Assembly: GCF_040373385.1 (NCBI RefSeq)
Contig: NZ_JBDXXH010000004.1
Location: 363,952-427,951, forward strand
Origin: Nitratidesulfovibrio sp.
GTDB taxonomy: Bacteria; Desulfobacterota; Desulfovibrionia; Desulfovibrionales; Desulfovibrionaceae
Direction: 5' to 3'
DNA length: 64,000 bases
A program made the translations under genes and the position numbers. The notes under the pieces were generated by a model that saw nothing but the letters and a program-made list of their open reading frames with translations, was not told the origin of the DNA and made no database searches. This document shows positions 33,170 through 41,124 of this stretch, piece after piece (the stretch's first letter is position 1; the number at the start of each line of letters is the position of its first letter).

Positions 33170-35200
33170 TTAACCCGCAGCCGGGGCATCATCCGATGGC
33201 GCATCACCCAGCAAGGCCACGGCGCAGGCGCCGGGGCCGCTGTGGCACCCCAGCACCGGCGATGCGGGCACCACGTACAGCGGGGCCACGCCAAAGCGGG
33301 CTTCCAGTTCGGCGGCGTAGCGGGCGGCGGTGTCCGGCGCGCCCACGTGGGCCACGGCAAAGCGCGGGTTGGCAAGCTTGGCAGCCGCCCGCTCCAGCAG
33401 GGCGAACAGTTTTTCCCCGGCGCGGCGCGGGCCGATGCCCTTGGCCGCCACCTCCACCTTGCCGCCCTTGCGCGGGTCGAAGCACAGCACCGGCTTGATG
33501 TGCAGCAGCTTGGCCACCATGCCGGTGCCCCGGCTCATGCGGCCGCCGCGTACGGCAAAGTCCAGGGTGTCCATGGCGACGTACACGTGCAGGTTGTCCG
33601 CGTCGCGCGCGGCAAGGCGGGCCACCTCTGCCGCATCCATGCCGGCCTGCGCGCGGCGGGCCGCCTCCAGCACCACAAGGCCAAGGCCCACGGTCAGGGT
33701 ACGGCAGTCCACGGCGGCGATGTGCGGCGAAACCATGCGCGCCACGGTGGCGGCGGACTGGTGGGTGCCGCTGTACATGGCCGTCACGTGCAGCGAGGCC
33801 ACCTGGGCATGGGTGCGCAGCACCTCTTCGTACACGGTGCGGAAATCGGCGGGGGCGGGCTGCGAGGTGCGCGCGGAACGGGACGCGGGCAGGCGGCGGT
33901 TGAACTCGTCCGCCGAAATGCTCACCTTGTCCACGAATTCCTCGTCGTCCAGGAACAGGCGCAGGGGCACGGTGCGGATGGCGTACCGGTCCAGCAGTTC
34001 GCGCGGCAGGTCGCAGGTGGAGTCGGTGACCACGGCGGTGCCGGTGGGTGCGGGCGCGGCCTGGGGCTGCCCGTCAGCAGTGGCGGCAGCGGCGGCCACG
34101 GCGGCCAGCAGGTCGCGATGCTGGCGCAGCATGTCTTCTGCCTTGTGGTGCGACACCTCGCCGTATTCGGCGGCAATGGCGAACACCGTGTCCGGCGCGT
34201 CGGTGTGCACGTGGACACGGGTCACGGCCCCGGCACCCGCCACCACGATGGAATCGCCCAGTTCCTCCAGCCGGACGCGCAGTTCCTCGCGGTCGATGGG
34301 GCTGGCCGCCTCGTTGCGGATAAGGCATTCGGTGCAGTAGCCGTAGGTCAGTTCCTCCACGGCCACCCGTTCCTGGGCCTCGCCAAGGGTGGCGCTGTCG
34401 GCGTCGTCCCCGTCCGCTCCGTCGTGCGCATCTGCGGCGCCGGTAGTATCCGTCTGTCCGTCTGTCTGGCGCCGCCGGTTGATGGTGCCGCGTTCGGTGA
34501 ATTCGGCAATGCCTTCCAACAGGTACACGAAGCCAAGGCCCCCCGCGTCCACCACGTCGGCAGCCTTGAGCGCGGCCAGCTTTTCCCGTGTCTCCTGCAC
34601 CGACTGGCGGGCACGGTCCAGCGAATCGTGCAGCAGGTGGTGAAAGTCCTTGTATGAATGGCAGTTGTCGCGCAGGTGGTCGGCCCAGTCGCGAATGACC
34701 GTGAGGATGGTGCCTTCCTTGGGGTGGGCGATGGCCTCCACGGCGCGGCGCGCGGCCAGCGATGCGGCCTCGGCGAAGTCGCGGGGGCTGACGCGTGACA
34801 GGTCCTTCACCCCTTCGGAAAACCCGGCCAGAAACTGGGCCAGGATGACCCCGGAATTGCCCCGCGCGCCCATCAGCGCGGATTCGGCCACGATGGAACT
34901 CATGCGGCCAATGGAACTTTCCGGCGTGGCCGAGGTGGAGGCCACGATGGACTTCATGGTGCCCGCCATGTTGCTGCCCGTGTCGCCGTCCGGCACGGGA
35001 AACACGTTGATGGCGTTGAGATGGCCATGCTTTTCGATCAGACGGCGCGCGGCGGCGCGCACCACCCGGCGGAAGCGGATGCCGTCAAGGTAGCTGATGC
35101 GCGAGGGCTGGGCCTGGCCTTCGGGGGCGGCTTCAGCCTTGGTATTGGCCTGGGCCTGAGCCTGGGGCGGGGTATGGGACGGAGTCTGCCTTTCCTGCAA
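33170..35200 (-). CDS. FakA(DhaL)-DegV fusion protein, fatty-acid kinase-like
   Basis: A ~676-residue protein. The N-terminal half is a DhaL/FakA-type ATP-binding domain with NVFPVPDGDTGSNMAGTM (metal/ATP site) and ESALMGARGNSGVILAQ, and a middle region AGAGAVTRVHVHTD. The C-terminal half is a complete DegV/FakB fatty-acid-binding domain: AVVTDSTCDLPREL, SRSARTSQPAPADF, VTAMYSGTHQSA, DTLDFAVRGGRMSR and SPVLGCHSGPGACAVALLG. In Firmicutes FakA and FakB are separate proteins that phosphorylate fatty acids; here they are fused. I chose the TTG at 35200 because AGGAG lies 9 nt upstream; the only nearby ATG (35299) has no ribosome site and would add 33 unlike residues. Confidence 0.88.
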   Translation of the reverse strand: MQERQTPSHTPPQAQAQANTKAEAAPEGQAQPSRISYLDGIRFRRVVRAAARRLIEKHGHLNAINVFPVPDGDTGSNMAGTMKSIVASTSATPESSIGRMSSIVAESALMGARGNSGVILAQFLAGFSEGVKDLSRVSPRDFAEAASLAARRAVEAIAHPKEGTILTVIRDWADHLRDNCHSYKDFHHLLHDSLDRARQSVQETREKLAALKAADVVDAGGLGFVYLLEGIAEFTERGTINRRRQTDGQTDTTGAADAHDGADGDDADSATLGEAQERVAVEELTYGYCTECLIRNEAASPIDREELRVRLEELGDSIVVAGAGAVTRVHVHTDAPDTVFAIAAEYGEVSHHKAEDMLRQHRDLLAAVAAAAATADGQPQAAPAPTGTAVVTDSTCDLPRELLDRYAIRTVPLRLFLDDEEFVDKVSISADEFNRRLPASRSARTSQPAPADFRTVYEEVLRTHAQVASLHVTAMYSGTHQSAATVARMVSPHIAAVDCRTLTVGLGLVVLEAARRAQAGMDAAEVARLAARDADNLHVYVAMDTLDFAVRGGRMSRGTGMVAKLLHIKPVLCFDPRKGGKVEVAAKGIGPRRAGEKLFALLERAAAKLANPRFAVAHVGAPDTAARYAAELEARFGVAPLYVVPASPVLGCHSGPGACAVALLGDAPSDDAPAAG

Positions 35201-35660
35201 GTGGGGTGGCTCCTGACGGGGCAAGATACATGTATGGATACGGCAAGGCCGGGCGTGGCGGAACCGCGCCGCAAGGGCAGGGCGCCTGCATTCGGGCATC
35301 TGCCATACGGCATGCCCGCCCCAGCGGCGCGTTAGCTATAATGGAGTTGCCGTGCCACTGCAACATTGTTGTAACAATCTGTAATAGAAAGGAAACATGG
35401 TATTTGCCCGTGTCCGTGGCGGGCTGGGGAGGGCCGGAACCCGCCCCCCGGCGTTGACGCGATGGGTCTCTCATGCGACATGCTGCCGGGAACGCGTGCC
35501 GCTTGGCGTCCTTTCCGGCCTGTCCCGTACCGTTCCGGCTTGCCCCCCCCAGCCCCGGTCCGGCTATTCGGTCTGACCGGGGGGGCGAGGGGGGGGAAAC
35601 CCGGCGGCGATCGGCTTCTTCCATCAACGCACCGCGTCTACATGCCCCATGGGAACGTTC
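35201..35660. other. 460-bp divergent intergenic space
   Basis: No gene is seen between the FakA-DegV and HAD genes. It contains a TATAAT hexamer (35337-35342), a perfect palindrome (35365-35378) and TGTAATAG (35380-35387), the same 8-mer that is repeated upstream of the Rrf2 gene at 1705 and 1727. Confidence 0.45.
35365..35378. promoter_or_regulatory. Candidate operator palindrome
   Basis: ATTGTT-GT-AACAAT is a perfect 14-bp inverted repeat in the A+T-rich part of the divergent space. It lies 165 bp before the FakA-DegV start and 283 bp before the HAD start. The protein that would bind is unknown. Confidence 0.4.
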
Positions 35661-36428
35661 ATGAATCTCGACCAGAAGCGCTGCATCATCTTCGACCTGG
35701 ACGGCACGGTGTACCTGGGCGACCGGCCCATTCCCGGCACCGTGGACTTCATTCGCCGCAACCTCGGGGTGCGCGACATCCAGTTCCTGACCAACAACAC
35801 TTCCAGGAACCTGGCGGACTATACGGCCAAGCTTGCGGGCATGGGCATCCACATCGGGCTCGAGCGCATGCTTTCGCCGCTGCTGCCGCTGGTGGACCAC
35901 CTGCGCGAGCAGGACATCACCCGCGTCTATCCGGTGGGCAACGCCAACTTCACCGCCTTCCTGCGCGAGCGCATGCCCGACATCACGTTCACCGCCGGGG
36001 ACGACTGCCAGGCCGTGCTGCTGGGCTATGACACGGAACTTACCTACCGGAAGCTCACGGAATCGTGCCTGCTGCTGCAACGGCCCGAGGTCGCCTTTCT
36101 GGCAACCCATGCCGACAAGGTCTGCCCTTCGCCCCGGGGGCCGCTGCCCGACGCGGGCAGCTTCATCGCCCTGTACGAGGCGGCCACCGGGCGCATGCCG
36201 GACATCGTGTTCGGCAAGCCCAACACCATTCTGCTGCGTTCACTGCTTTCGCGCTACCAGCCGCACGAAATGGTCATGGTGGGCGACCGCATCTATACCG
36301 ACAAACTGCTGGCGGAAAACGCCGGTATGGACTTCATACTCGTGCTCAGCGGCGAGACCCGGCGTGAGGACCTTGCCGGGCTTGCACGCCAGCCCGCCCT
36401 TGTAGTGGAAGACCTTGGCGGTTGCTGA
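35661..36428 (+). CDS. HAD-superfamily phosphatase, NagD-like
   Basis: A 255-residue HAD hydrolase of the C2-cap (NagD/phosphoglycolate phosphatase-like) type. Motif I is CIIFDLDGTVYLGDRPI with nucleophile Asp near residue 13. FLTNNTSRN is motif II, the C2 cap sits at ~80-170, and HEMVMVGDRIYTDKLLAENAGMD is motif IV. It dephosphorylates a small phosphorylated metabolite such as a nucleotide or sugar phosphate; the substrate cannot be read. ATG 35661 was preferred because it follows GGGA at a fair distance; ATG 35649 would add four residues. Confidence 0.88.
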   Translation: MNLDQKRCIIFDLDGTVYLGDRPIPGTVDFIRRNLGVRDIQFLTNNTSRNLADYTAKLAGMGIHIGLERMLSPLLPLVDHLREQDITRVYPVGNANFTAFLRERMPDITFTAGDDCQAVLLGYDTELTYRKLTESCLLLQRPEVAFLATHADKVCPSPRGPLPDAGSFIALYEAATGRMPDIVFGKPNTILLRSLLSRYQPHEMVMVGDRIYTDKLLAENAGMDFILVLSGETRREDLAGLARQPALVVEDLGGC

Positions 36429-36690
36429 ACCGGCGGCGTATCCGCCGCCCGACCGGACGTGGTGATGCCGGGCGTAACGGTAACGTCGCTTGCCCGGTTT
36501 GGCCTGCTTCGGCAATATGTTGTTATGCGGCACGGCACCCTGTGTCCGGTGGATGTCCGTCGGGCAAAAAATGCTTTGAGAATCAGGTTGCCTGGATTAC
36601 AATATGACGATTTTGCGGCGTTTCGGTGACAAGAGTGAGACGCCGCATGGGCCGATCATTCCAACGTCAACGCCAATCGAGGAGAAGGCA
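36429..36690 (+). promoter_or_regulatory. Leader of the phn-type transporter operon: promoter and 5' hairpin
   Basis: TTGAGA (36576-36581), 16 bp and TACAAT (36598-36603) form a good sigma70 promoter, each hexamer 5 of 6. Transcription would begin near 36610. The predicted message starts with a strong hairpin, TGCGGCGT (36614-36621) with ACGCCGCA (36640-36647) extended by TC/GA pairs, then about 43 nt to the phnD start. The 5'-terminal hairpin may stabilise the mRNA. Confidence 0.6.
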
Positions 36691-37746
36691 ATGACCAAGA
36701 AGTGGATGCAGTTGCTGCTCGCTCCGGTCGTACTGGCCGCGGGCCTGTGCGTTATGTCCTCCGGTATCGCCAAGGCTGCCGACGACTGCACGAACCGTGG
36801 CTCGCTGGACGCCATGTTCTGCGACGACAACAAGGATCTGGTGGCCGACTCCCCCAAGGAAAAGGGGAAGTGGAAGGACCCGAGCACGCTGGTGTTCACC
36901 TACACCCCGGTTGAAGACCCCGCCGTCTACAAGGACGCCTTTGCCGACTTCCAGGCCTTCCTGGAAAAGCGCACCGGCAAGAAGGTGGTCTACTACACCG
37001 TGCAGTCCAACGCCGCCGAAGTGGAAGCCATGCGTTCCGGCCGTCTGCACATCGCCGGTTTTTCCACCGGCCCCACCTGCTATGCGGTCAACCTGGCGGG
37101 CTACGTGCCCATCGCCGTCAAGGGCGATGCCGAAGGCTTCCAGGGCTACCGCCTGCTGATGATCGTGCGCAAGGACAGCCCCATCCAGACCATGGCCGAC
37201 TTGAAGGGCAAGAAGGTGGCGCACACCTCCGCCTCGTCCAACTCGGGCAACCTGGCCCCGCGCGCCATTTTCCCCAAGCTGGGCATAACCCCCGAAAAGG
37301 ACTACACCGTGGTCTATTCGGGCAAGCATGACCAGTCCATCCTGGGCGTGGGCTACGGCGACTACGACGCCGCCCCCGTTGCCGGTGACGTGTACAAGCG
37401 CATGGCCCAGGCCGGGCGCATCAATGAAGCCGACTACCGCATCATCTGGCAGAGCGACGTGTTTCCCACCTCTTCGTTCGGGTATGCCCATGACCTGAAC
37501 CCCGACCTGGTGAAGAAGATCATCGCTGCCTTCAACGAATATCGCTTCACCCCCGAAATGCAGAAGACCTTCGGCGGGGCCGACCGGTTCTTCCCCGTGA
37601 CCTACCAGAAGGACTGGGCGGTCATCCGCGAGATCGCGGAAGCCAACGGCGAAACCTTCAACCAGACCGGTCTGCAAAAGATCGCCGAGAAGGAAGCCGC
37701 CGAGGCCGCCAAGAAGAAGCAGGAAGCCGAAGCCAAGAAGCAGTAG
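36691..37746 (+). CDS. phnD: Phosphate/phosphite/phosphonate ABC transporter, periplasmic binding protein (PhnD family)
   Basis: A 351-residue PhnD-type binding protein with a signal peptide (MTKKWMQLLLAPVVLAAGLC...GIAKA, cleaved near residue 29). The mature part begins with a Cys-containing acidic stretch, then TLVFTYTPVEDPAVYKDAF, VQSNAAEVEAMRSGRLHIAGFSTGP and VAHTSASSNSGNLAPRA, which match the family's anion-binding loops. It captures phosphonate, phosphite or a related anion in the periplasm and delivers it to PhnC/PhnE/PhnE. The Lys/Ala/Glu tail is unusual. GGAG lies ~7 nt before the start. Confidence 0.92.
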   Translation: MTKKWMQLLLAPVVLAAGLCVMSSGIAKAADDCTNRGSLDAMFCDDNKDLVADSPKEKGKWKDPSTLVFTYTPVEDPAVYKDAFADFQAFLEKRTGKKVVYYTVQSNAAEVEAMRSGRLHIAGFSTGPTCYAVNLAGYVPIAVKGDAEGFQGYRLLMIVRKDSPIQTMADLKGKKVAHTSASSNSGNLAPRAIFPKLGITPEKDYTVVYSGKHDQSILGVGYGDYDAAPVAGDVYKRMAQAGRINEADYRIIWQSDVFPTSSFGYAHDLNPDLVKKIIAAFNEYRFTPEMQKTFGGADRFFPVTYQKDWAVIREIAEANGETFNQTGLQKIAEKEAAEAAKKKQEAEAKKQ

Positions 37747-37753
37747 CCTACGT

Positions 37754-37790
37754 GCGGCGGGTATCGGCATGTCCGGTGCCCGCCGCTTTT
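37754..37790 (+). terminator. Intercistronic terminator/attenuator between phnD and phnC
   Basis: GCGGCGGG (37754-37761) and CCCGCCGC (37779-37786) form an 8-bp stem with a 17-base loop, followed by TTTTGCTG. Partial termination here would give more binding protein than transporter, a common arrangement for binding-protein genes. Confidence 0.7.
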
Positions 37791-37980
37791 GCTGCGGTAC
37801 GGCAACCCCGTGCCAGGCTTTCGAAACCGCGTGCCTTATCCGCCGCGCCGGTGACCCTTGCGGGGCTTCCGGTGCGGGATACGGACCCGGCACGCCGTCC
37901 GCAGGACGCGCCACGCCCGCAGGCCGGATGCCATCGGGCGTCGTGGTGCGTCCTTCACCAGCAGCTCCGGGAATCAGCAA

Positions 37981-38793
37981 GTGCACAAGGCAACAGAGTC
38001 CGCTTCCACCCCCCGTCGCCCCGCGTGCAGCGCGGGCGACAAGTCGCTCGTCGTCGAGAACCTGCGCAAGGAATACACGCGCGGCAAGCCCGTGCTCAAG
38101 AACATCAACCTGACCGTGGCCGGGCAGTGCACCACCGCCATCATCGGCCCGTCCGGCACCGGCAAGAGCACGCTGCTGCGCTGCATCAACCGGCTCATCG
38201 AACCCACCTCCGGGCGCATCCTTGTAAGCGGGCAGGACATCTGCACCTTGCGCGGGTCCGACCTGCGCGCGGCGCGTCGGCGCATCGGCATGGTGTTTCA
38301 GGAATACAACCTGGTGGAACGCCTGTCGGTGATGGAAAACGTGCTCTGCGGGCGACTGGGCTACATTTCGCCGTGGCGTGCCTGGCTGCGCAAGTTTCCG
38401 CAAGAGGACATCGAGCGCGCCTACGACCTGCTGGACATGGTGGGGCTGACCGAATTCGCCCGCGCCCGCGCCGACGAACTTTCCGGCGGCCAGCGCCAGC
38501 GCGTGGGCATTGCCCGCGCGGTGATGCAGCAGCCGCACATCCTGCTGGCGGACGAGCCCACCTCTTCGCTGGACCCCAAGACCTCGGTCGAGATCATGGA
38601 ACTGCTGCGCGAAGTGGCCGCCGTCAACGACATCCCCGTGCTGGTGAACATCCACGACGTGACCCTGGGCCGCCGCTTTGCCGACAGGGTGGTGGGCATG
38701 TCCAAGGGCGACGTGGTCTTCGACGGCGTGCCCGGCGACCTGACCGACGCCCACCTCAAGCTCATCTACGGTGGCGAGGACTGGCTGGCATGA
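37981..38793 (+). CDS. phnC: Phosphonate-type ABC transporter ATP-binding protein (PhnC family)
   Basis: A ~270-residue ABC ATPase: Walker [19 protein letters not shown] loop [17 protein letters not shown], signature [15 protein letters not shown], Walker [13 protein letters not shown] and the H loop NIHDV. PhnC-type features include the [10 protein letters not shown] loop. I chose the GTG at 37981 because GGGA lies ~8-11 nt upstream and it leaves only ~20 residues before the domain; the frame is open upstream but low-complexity. It energises uptake with two PhnE permeases; its stop overlaps the first permease start by 4 bp. Confidence 0.9.
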   Translation: MHKATESASTPRRPACSAGDKSLVVENLRKEYTRGKPVLKNINLTVAGQCTTAIIGPSGTGKSTLLRCINRLIEPTSGRILVSGQDICTLRGSDLRAARRRIGMVFQEYNLVERLSVMENVLCGRLGYISPWRAWLRKFPQEDIERAYDLLDMVGLTEFARARADELSGGQRQRVGIARAVMQQPHILLADEPTSSLDPKTSVEIMELLREVAAVNDIPVLVNIHDVTLGRRFADRVVGMSKGDVVFDGVPGDLTDAHLKLIYGGEDWLA

Positions 38794-39578
38794 GCGCTGC
38801 AACCGTCGCCCGTCCCGCGCCCTTCGCGGTCAACTGGTGGGCCCGCTTCGGCTACCTGCTGGCCGTGCTCTACTGCCTGTACGCCCTGTCCATCCTGGAC
38901 ATTTCCTGGGACCGCCTGCTGGCGGGGCTGGACAACGGCGCCCGTTTTCTGGGGGCCATGTTTCCGCCGGAATTCAAGCGCTGGAAGCTGCTGATCGACA
39001 ACCTGATGGAGTCGTTGCAGATCGCGCTCATCGCATCGCTTTTCGGCGTGTTGGTTTCGTTGCCGGTGGGCCTGTGTGCCTCGCGCAACCTGATGCCCGA
39101 CTGGCTGACCTGGCCCGCGCGCGGCTTCATTGCCGTGTGCCGTTCGTTCCACCCGGTGATCTTCGCCATCCTGTTCGTGAAGGCGGTGGGCTTCGGCCCG
39201 CTGGCGGGCATCCTGACGTTGATCTTTGCGTCCATCGGCTTCGTGGCCAAGCTGTTCGCGGAAGCCATCGAGGAAATCTCGCTGAAGCCGGTGGAAGCCG
39301 CGCGGGCCGCTGGCGCACCGTTTCTTTCGGTGCTGGCCTTCGCCGTGCTGCCGCAGGTGCTGAACCGGTTCATCGGCTTTTCCACCTACCAGGTAGACTC
39401 GAACCTGCGTAACTCCACCATGATCGGCATCGTGGGCGCGGGCGGCATTGGCGGTACCCTGGCCGCCGCCTTCCAGCGGTTCGACTACAGCTTCGTGTGC
39501 GCCATCCTGCTGTCCATCATCGCACTGATCATGGTGTCCGAATACGTGGCGGTGCGGGTGAAGGGGGTGTTCCAATGA
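38790..39578 (+). CDS. phnE: Phosphonate-type ABC transporter permease 1 (PhnE family)
   Basis: A 262-residue inner-membrane permease with five to six hydrophobic segments and the EAA motif [22 protein letters not shown] (~170-190), which contacts the ATPase. [15 protein letters not shown] near the end is typical of PhnE. It overlaps phnC by 4 bp (ATGA) and phnE2 by 4 bp, so the three are translationally coupled. Confidence 0.92.
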   Translation: MSAATVARPAPFAVNWWARFGYLLAVLYCLYALSILDISWDRLLAGLDNGARFLGAMFPPEFKRWKLLIDNLMESLQIALIASLFGVLVSLPVGLCASRNLMPDWLTWPARGFIAVCRSFHPVIFAILFVKAVGFGPLAGILTLIFASIGFVAKLFAEAIEEISLKPVEAARAAGAPFLSVLAFAVLPQVLNRFIGFSTYQVDSNLRNSTMIGIVGAGGIGGTLAAAFQRFDYSFVCAILLSIIALIMVSEYVAVRVKGVFQ

Positions 39579-40369
39579 GCGCGGCGCGCATCTGGCAACG
39601 CTTCACCCCGGCGGAGCGCATGGCGCGCTTCGTGGTTTTTCTCACGGCGGGCATCCTGCTGGCATGGTCGTTCCGCACGGTGGAGATCATTCCCGAATTC
39701 CTCATGGACGCCCCGGAACAGGTGGCCGACCTGTTCGCCCGCATGTGGCCCGTGGACTACGCCTACTACGAGCGCGGCGTGCACGCCGTGCTCATCGAAA
39801 CGCTGCACATCGCCACCGTGGGCACCATCATGACCCTGGGCATTGCCATACCCGTGGGCATCATGGCGGCCAGCAACGTGTGCCGCGTGCCCGCGCTGAA
39901 CTGGCTGGCCACGTTCATCCTGGTCTCGTCGCGCTCGGTCAACACGCTGGTCTGGGCCCTGCTGTTCGTGGCGGTGTTCGGTCCCGGCACGCTGGCGGGC
40001 ACGGTGACCATCGCCGTGCGGTCCATCGGCTTCGTGGGCAAGCTGTTCGGCGAGGCGCTGGAAGAATCCGCCCCCGGCCCCATCGAGGCCTTGCGCGCCT
40101 CTGGTGCGCCGTGGATCAGCGTGTTCCTGAAAGGCTACTGGCCGCAGGTTTCCCCGGCGTTCTGGGGCATTGCCCTGTTCCGCTGGGACATCAACGTGCG
40201 CGAATCCTCGGTCATCGGGCTGGTGGGCGCGGGCGGCATCGGCATGGCTCTCGACGAGGCGCTCAACCTGTTCCATTGGAACCGTGTAGCGCTTATACTG
40301 GTATGCATCTTCGCGGTGGTGATCATCGCGGAGGTGTTCGTCACCCATATTCGCAAGCGCATCATCTAG
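39575..40369 (+). CDS. phnE: Phosphonate-type ABC transporter permease 2 (PhnE family)
   Basis: A 264-residue permease paralogous to the upstream gene, with the EAA-type loop IEALRASGAPWISVFLKGYWPQV and VIGLVGAGGIGMALDEA. It would form the membrane heterodimer with permease 1. No C-P lyase, phosphite dehydrogenase or regulator gene is nearby, so the imported anion is unknown. The operon ends at a terminator 18 bp downstream. Confidence 0.92.
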   Translation: MSAARIWQRFTPAERMARFVVFLTAGILLAWSFRTVEIIPEFLMDAPEQVADLFARMWPVDYAYYERGVHAVLIETLHIATVGTIMTLGIAIPVGIMAASNVCRVPALNWLATFILVSSRSVNTLVWALLFVAVFGPGTLAGTVTIAVRSIGFVGKLFGEALEESAPGPIEALRASGAPWISVFLKGYWPQVSPAFWGIALFRWDINVRESSVIGLVGAGGIGMALDEALNLFHWNRVALILVCIFAVVIIAEVFVTHIRKRII

Positions 40370-40386
40370 CGTAGAGCGATGTTCAC

Positions 40387-40409
40387 GGGGCGGCGAAAGC
40401 CGCCCCTTT
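40387..40409 (+). terminator. Intrinsic terminator of the phn-type operon
   Basis: GGGGCGGC (40387-40394), GAAA tetraloop, GCCGCCCC (40399-40406) and TTTC. Confidence 0.75.
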
Positions 40410-40428
40410 CAGTTACGGCTAGCCGATT

Positions 40429-40450
40429 GCCCCGCCAGAGCGGGGCGGGA
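40429..40450 (+). promoter_or_regulatory. Hairpin directly upstream of the pfpI-like ribosome site
   Basis: CCCCGC and GCGGGG, separated by CAGA, form a 6-bp stem just before GGGAGG, which is the ribosome site of the DJ-1/PfpI gene. The hairpin abuts the site and could affect translation. Its role is not known. Confidence 0.35.
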
Positions 40451-40457
40451 GGAACCC

Positions 40458-40982
40458 ATGGAACGACTGAAGGGAAAGCGCGTCCTCATGTTCGTGGACG
40501 ACGTGTATGAAGACCTGGAGCTGTGGTACCCCAAGCTGCGCCTGATCGAAGAGGGCGCCGAGGTGGTGGTGGCCGGACCGGAGAAGGGCCGCACCTACGC
40601 GGGCAAGAACGGCTACCCCTGCAAGGCCGATGCGGCCATTGCCGACATGGATGACGCCAGCTTCGACCTGCTGGTCATCAGCGGGGGCTTTGCCCCGGAC
40701 AAGCTGCGGCGCGACCCCAAGGTGCTGGAACTCACCCGCCGCATGCACGAGGCGGGCAAGGTGGTGGCCCACATCTGCCATGCCGGGTGGATTCCCATTT
40801 CGGCGGGCATCATGCACGGCTTCCGCTGCACCTCTACCCCCGGCATCAAGGACGACCTGATCAACGCCGGGGCCATCTGGGAAAACGCCGAGGTGGTGGT
40901 GGACCGCAACCAGGTCAGCAGCCGCAAGCCCGACGACCTGCCCGCGTTCTGCAAGGCCATCATCGAACTGGCGGCCGGGTAG
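40458..40982 (+). CDS. DJ-1/PfpI-family protein
   Basis: A 174-residue single-domain DJ-1/PfpI protein: KRVLMFVDDVYEDLELWYP at the start (the Glu near residue 18 is the conserved acidic partner), LLVISGGFAPDKLR, and the nucleophile elbow VAHICHAGWIPISAG with the Cys near residue 105. Members act as cysteine proteases, deglycases or glyoxalases; the sequence does not tell which. GGGAGG lies 6-7 nt before the ATG. It stands between two terminators. Confidence 0.88.
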   Translation: MERLKGKRVLMFVDDVYEDLELWYPKLRLIEEGAEVVVAGPEKGRTYAGKNGYPCKADAAIADMDDASFDLLVISGGFAPDKLRRDPKVLELTRRMHEAGKVVAHICHAGWIPISAGIMHGFRCTSTPGIKDDLINAGAIWENAEVVVDRNQVSSRKPDDLPAFCKAIIELAAG

Positions 40983-41059
40983 CCCTGCCGGATGGCCTGA
41001 CTCGGACCGTTCGGTCGAAAAGCCGCTTCGAGCCATGTCCGTGTCAATGTGACGTAAAA

Positions 41060-41085
41060 GGGGAGGGACCAGTTGGTCCCTCCCC
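41060..41085. terminator. Bidirectional terminator between the PfpI and DUF362 genes
   Basis: GGGGAGGGACCA (41060-41071), GT, TGGTCCCTCCCC (41074-41085), a perfect 12-bp stem. On the minus strand TTTT follows immediately; on the plus strand TCCATCTTTC follows. Confidence 0.85.
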
Positions 41086-41124
41086 TCCATCTTTCGTGCG
41101 GGCAGCGTGCCGCGCAGTGCAAGG

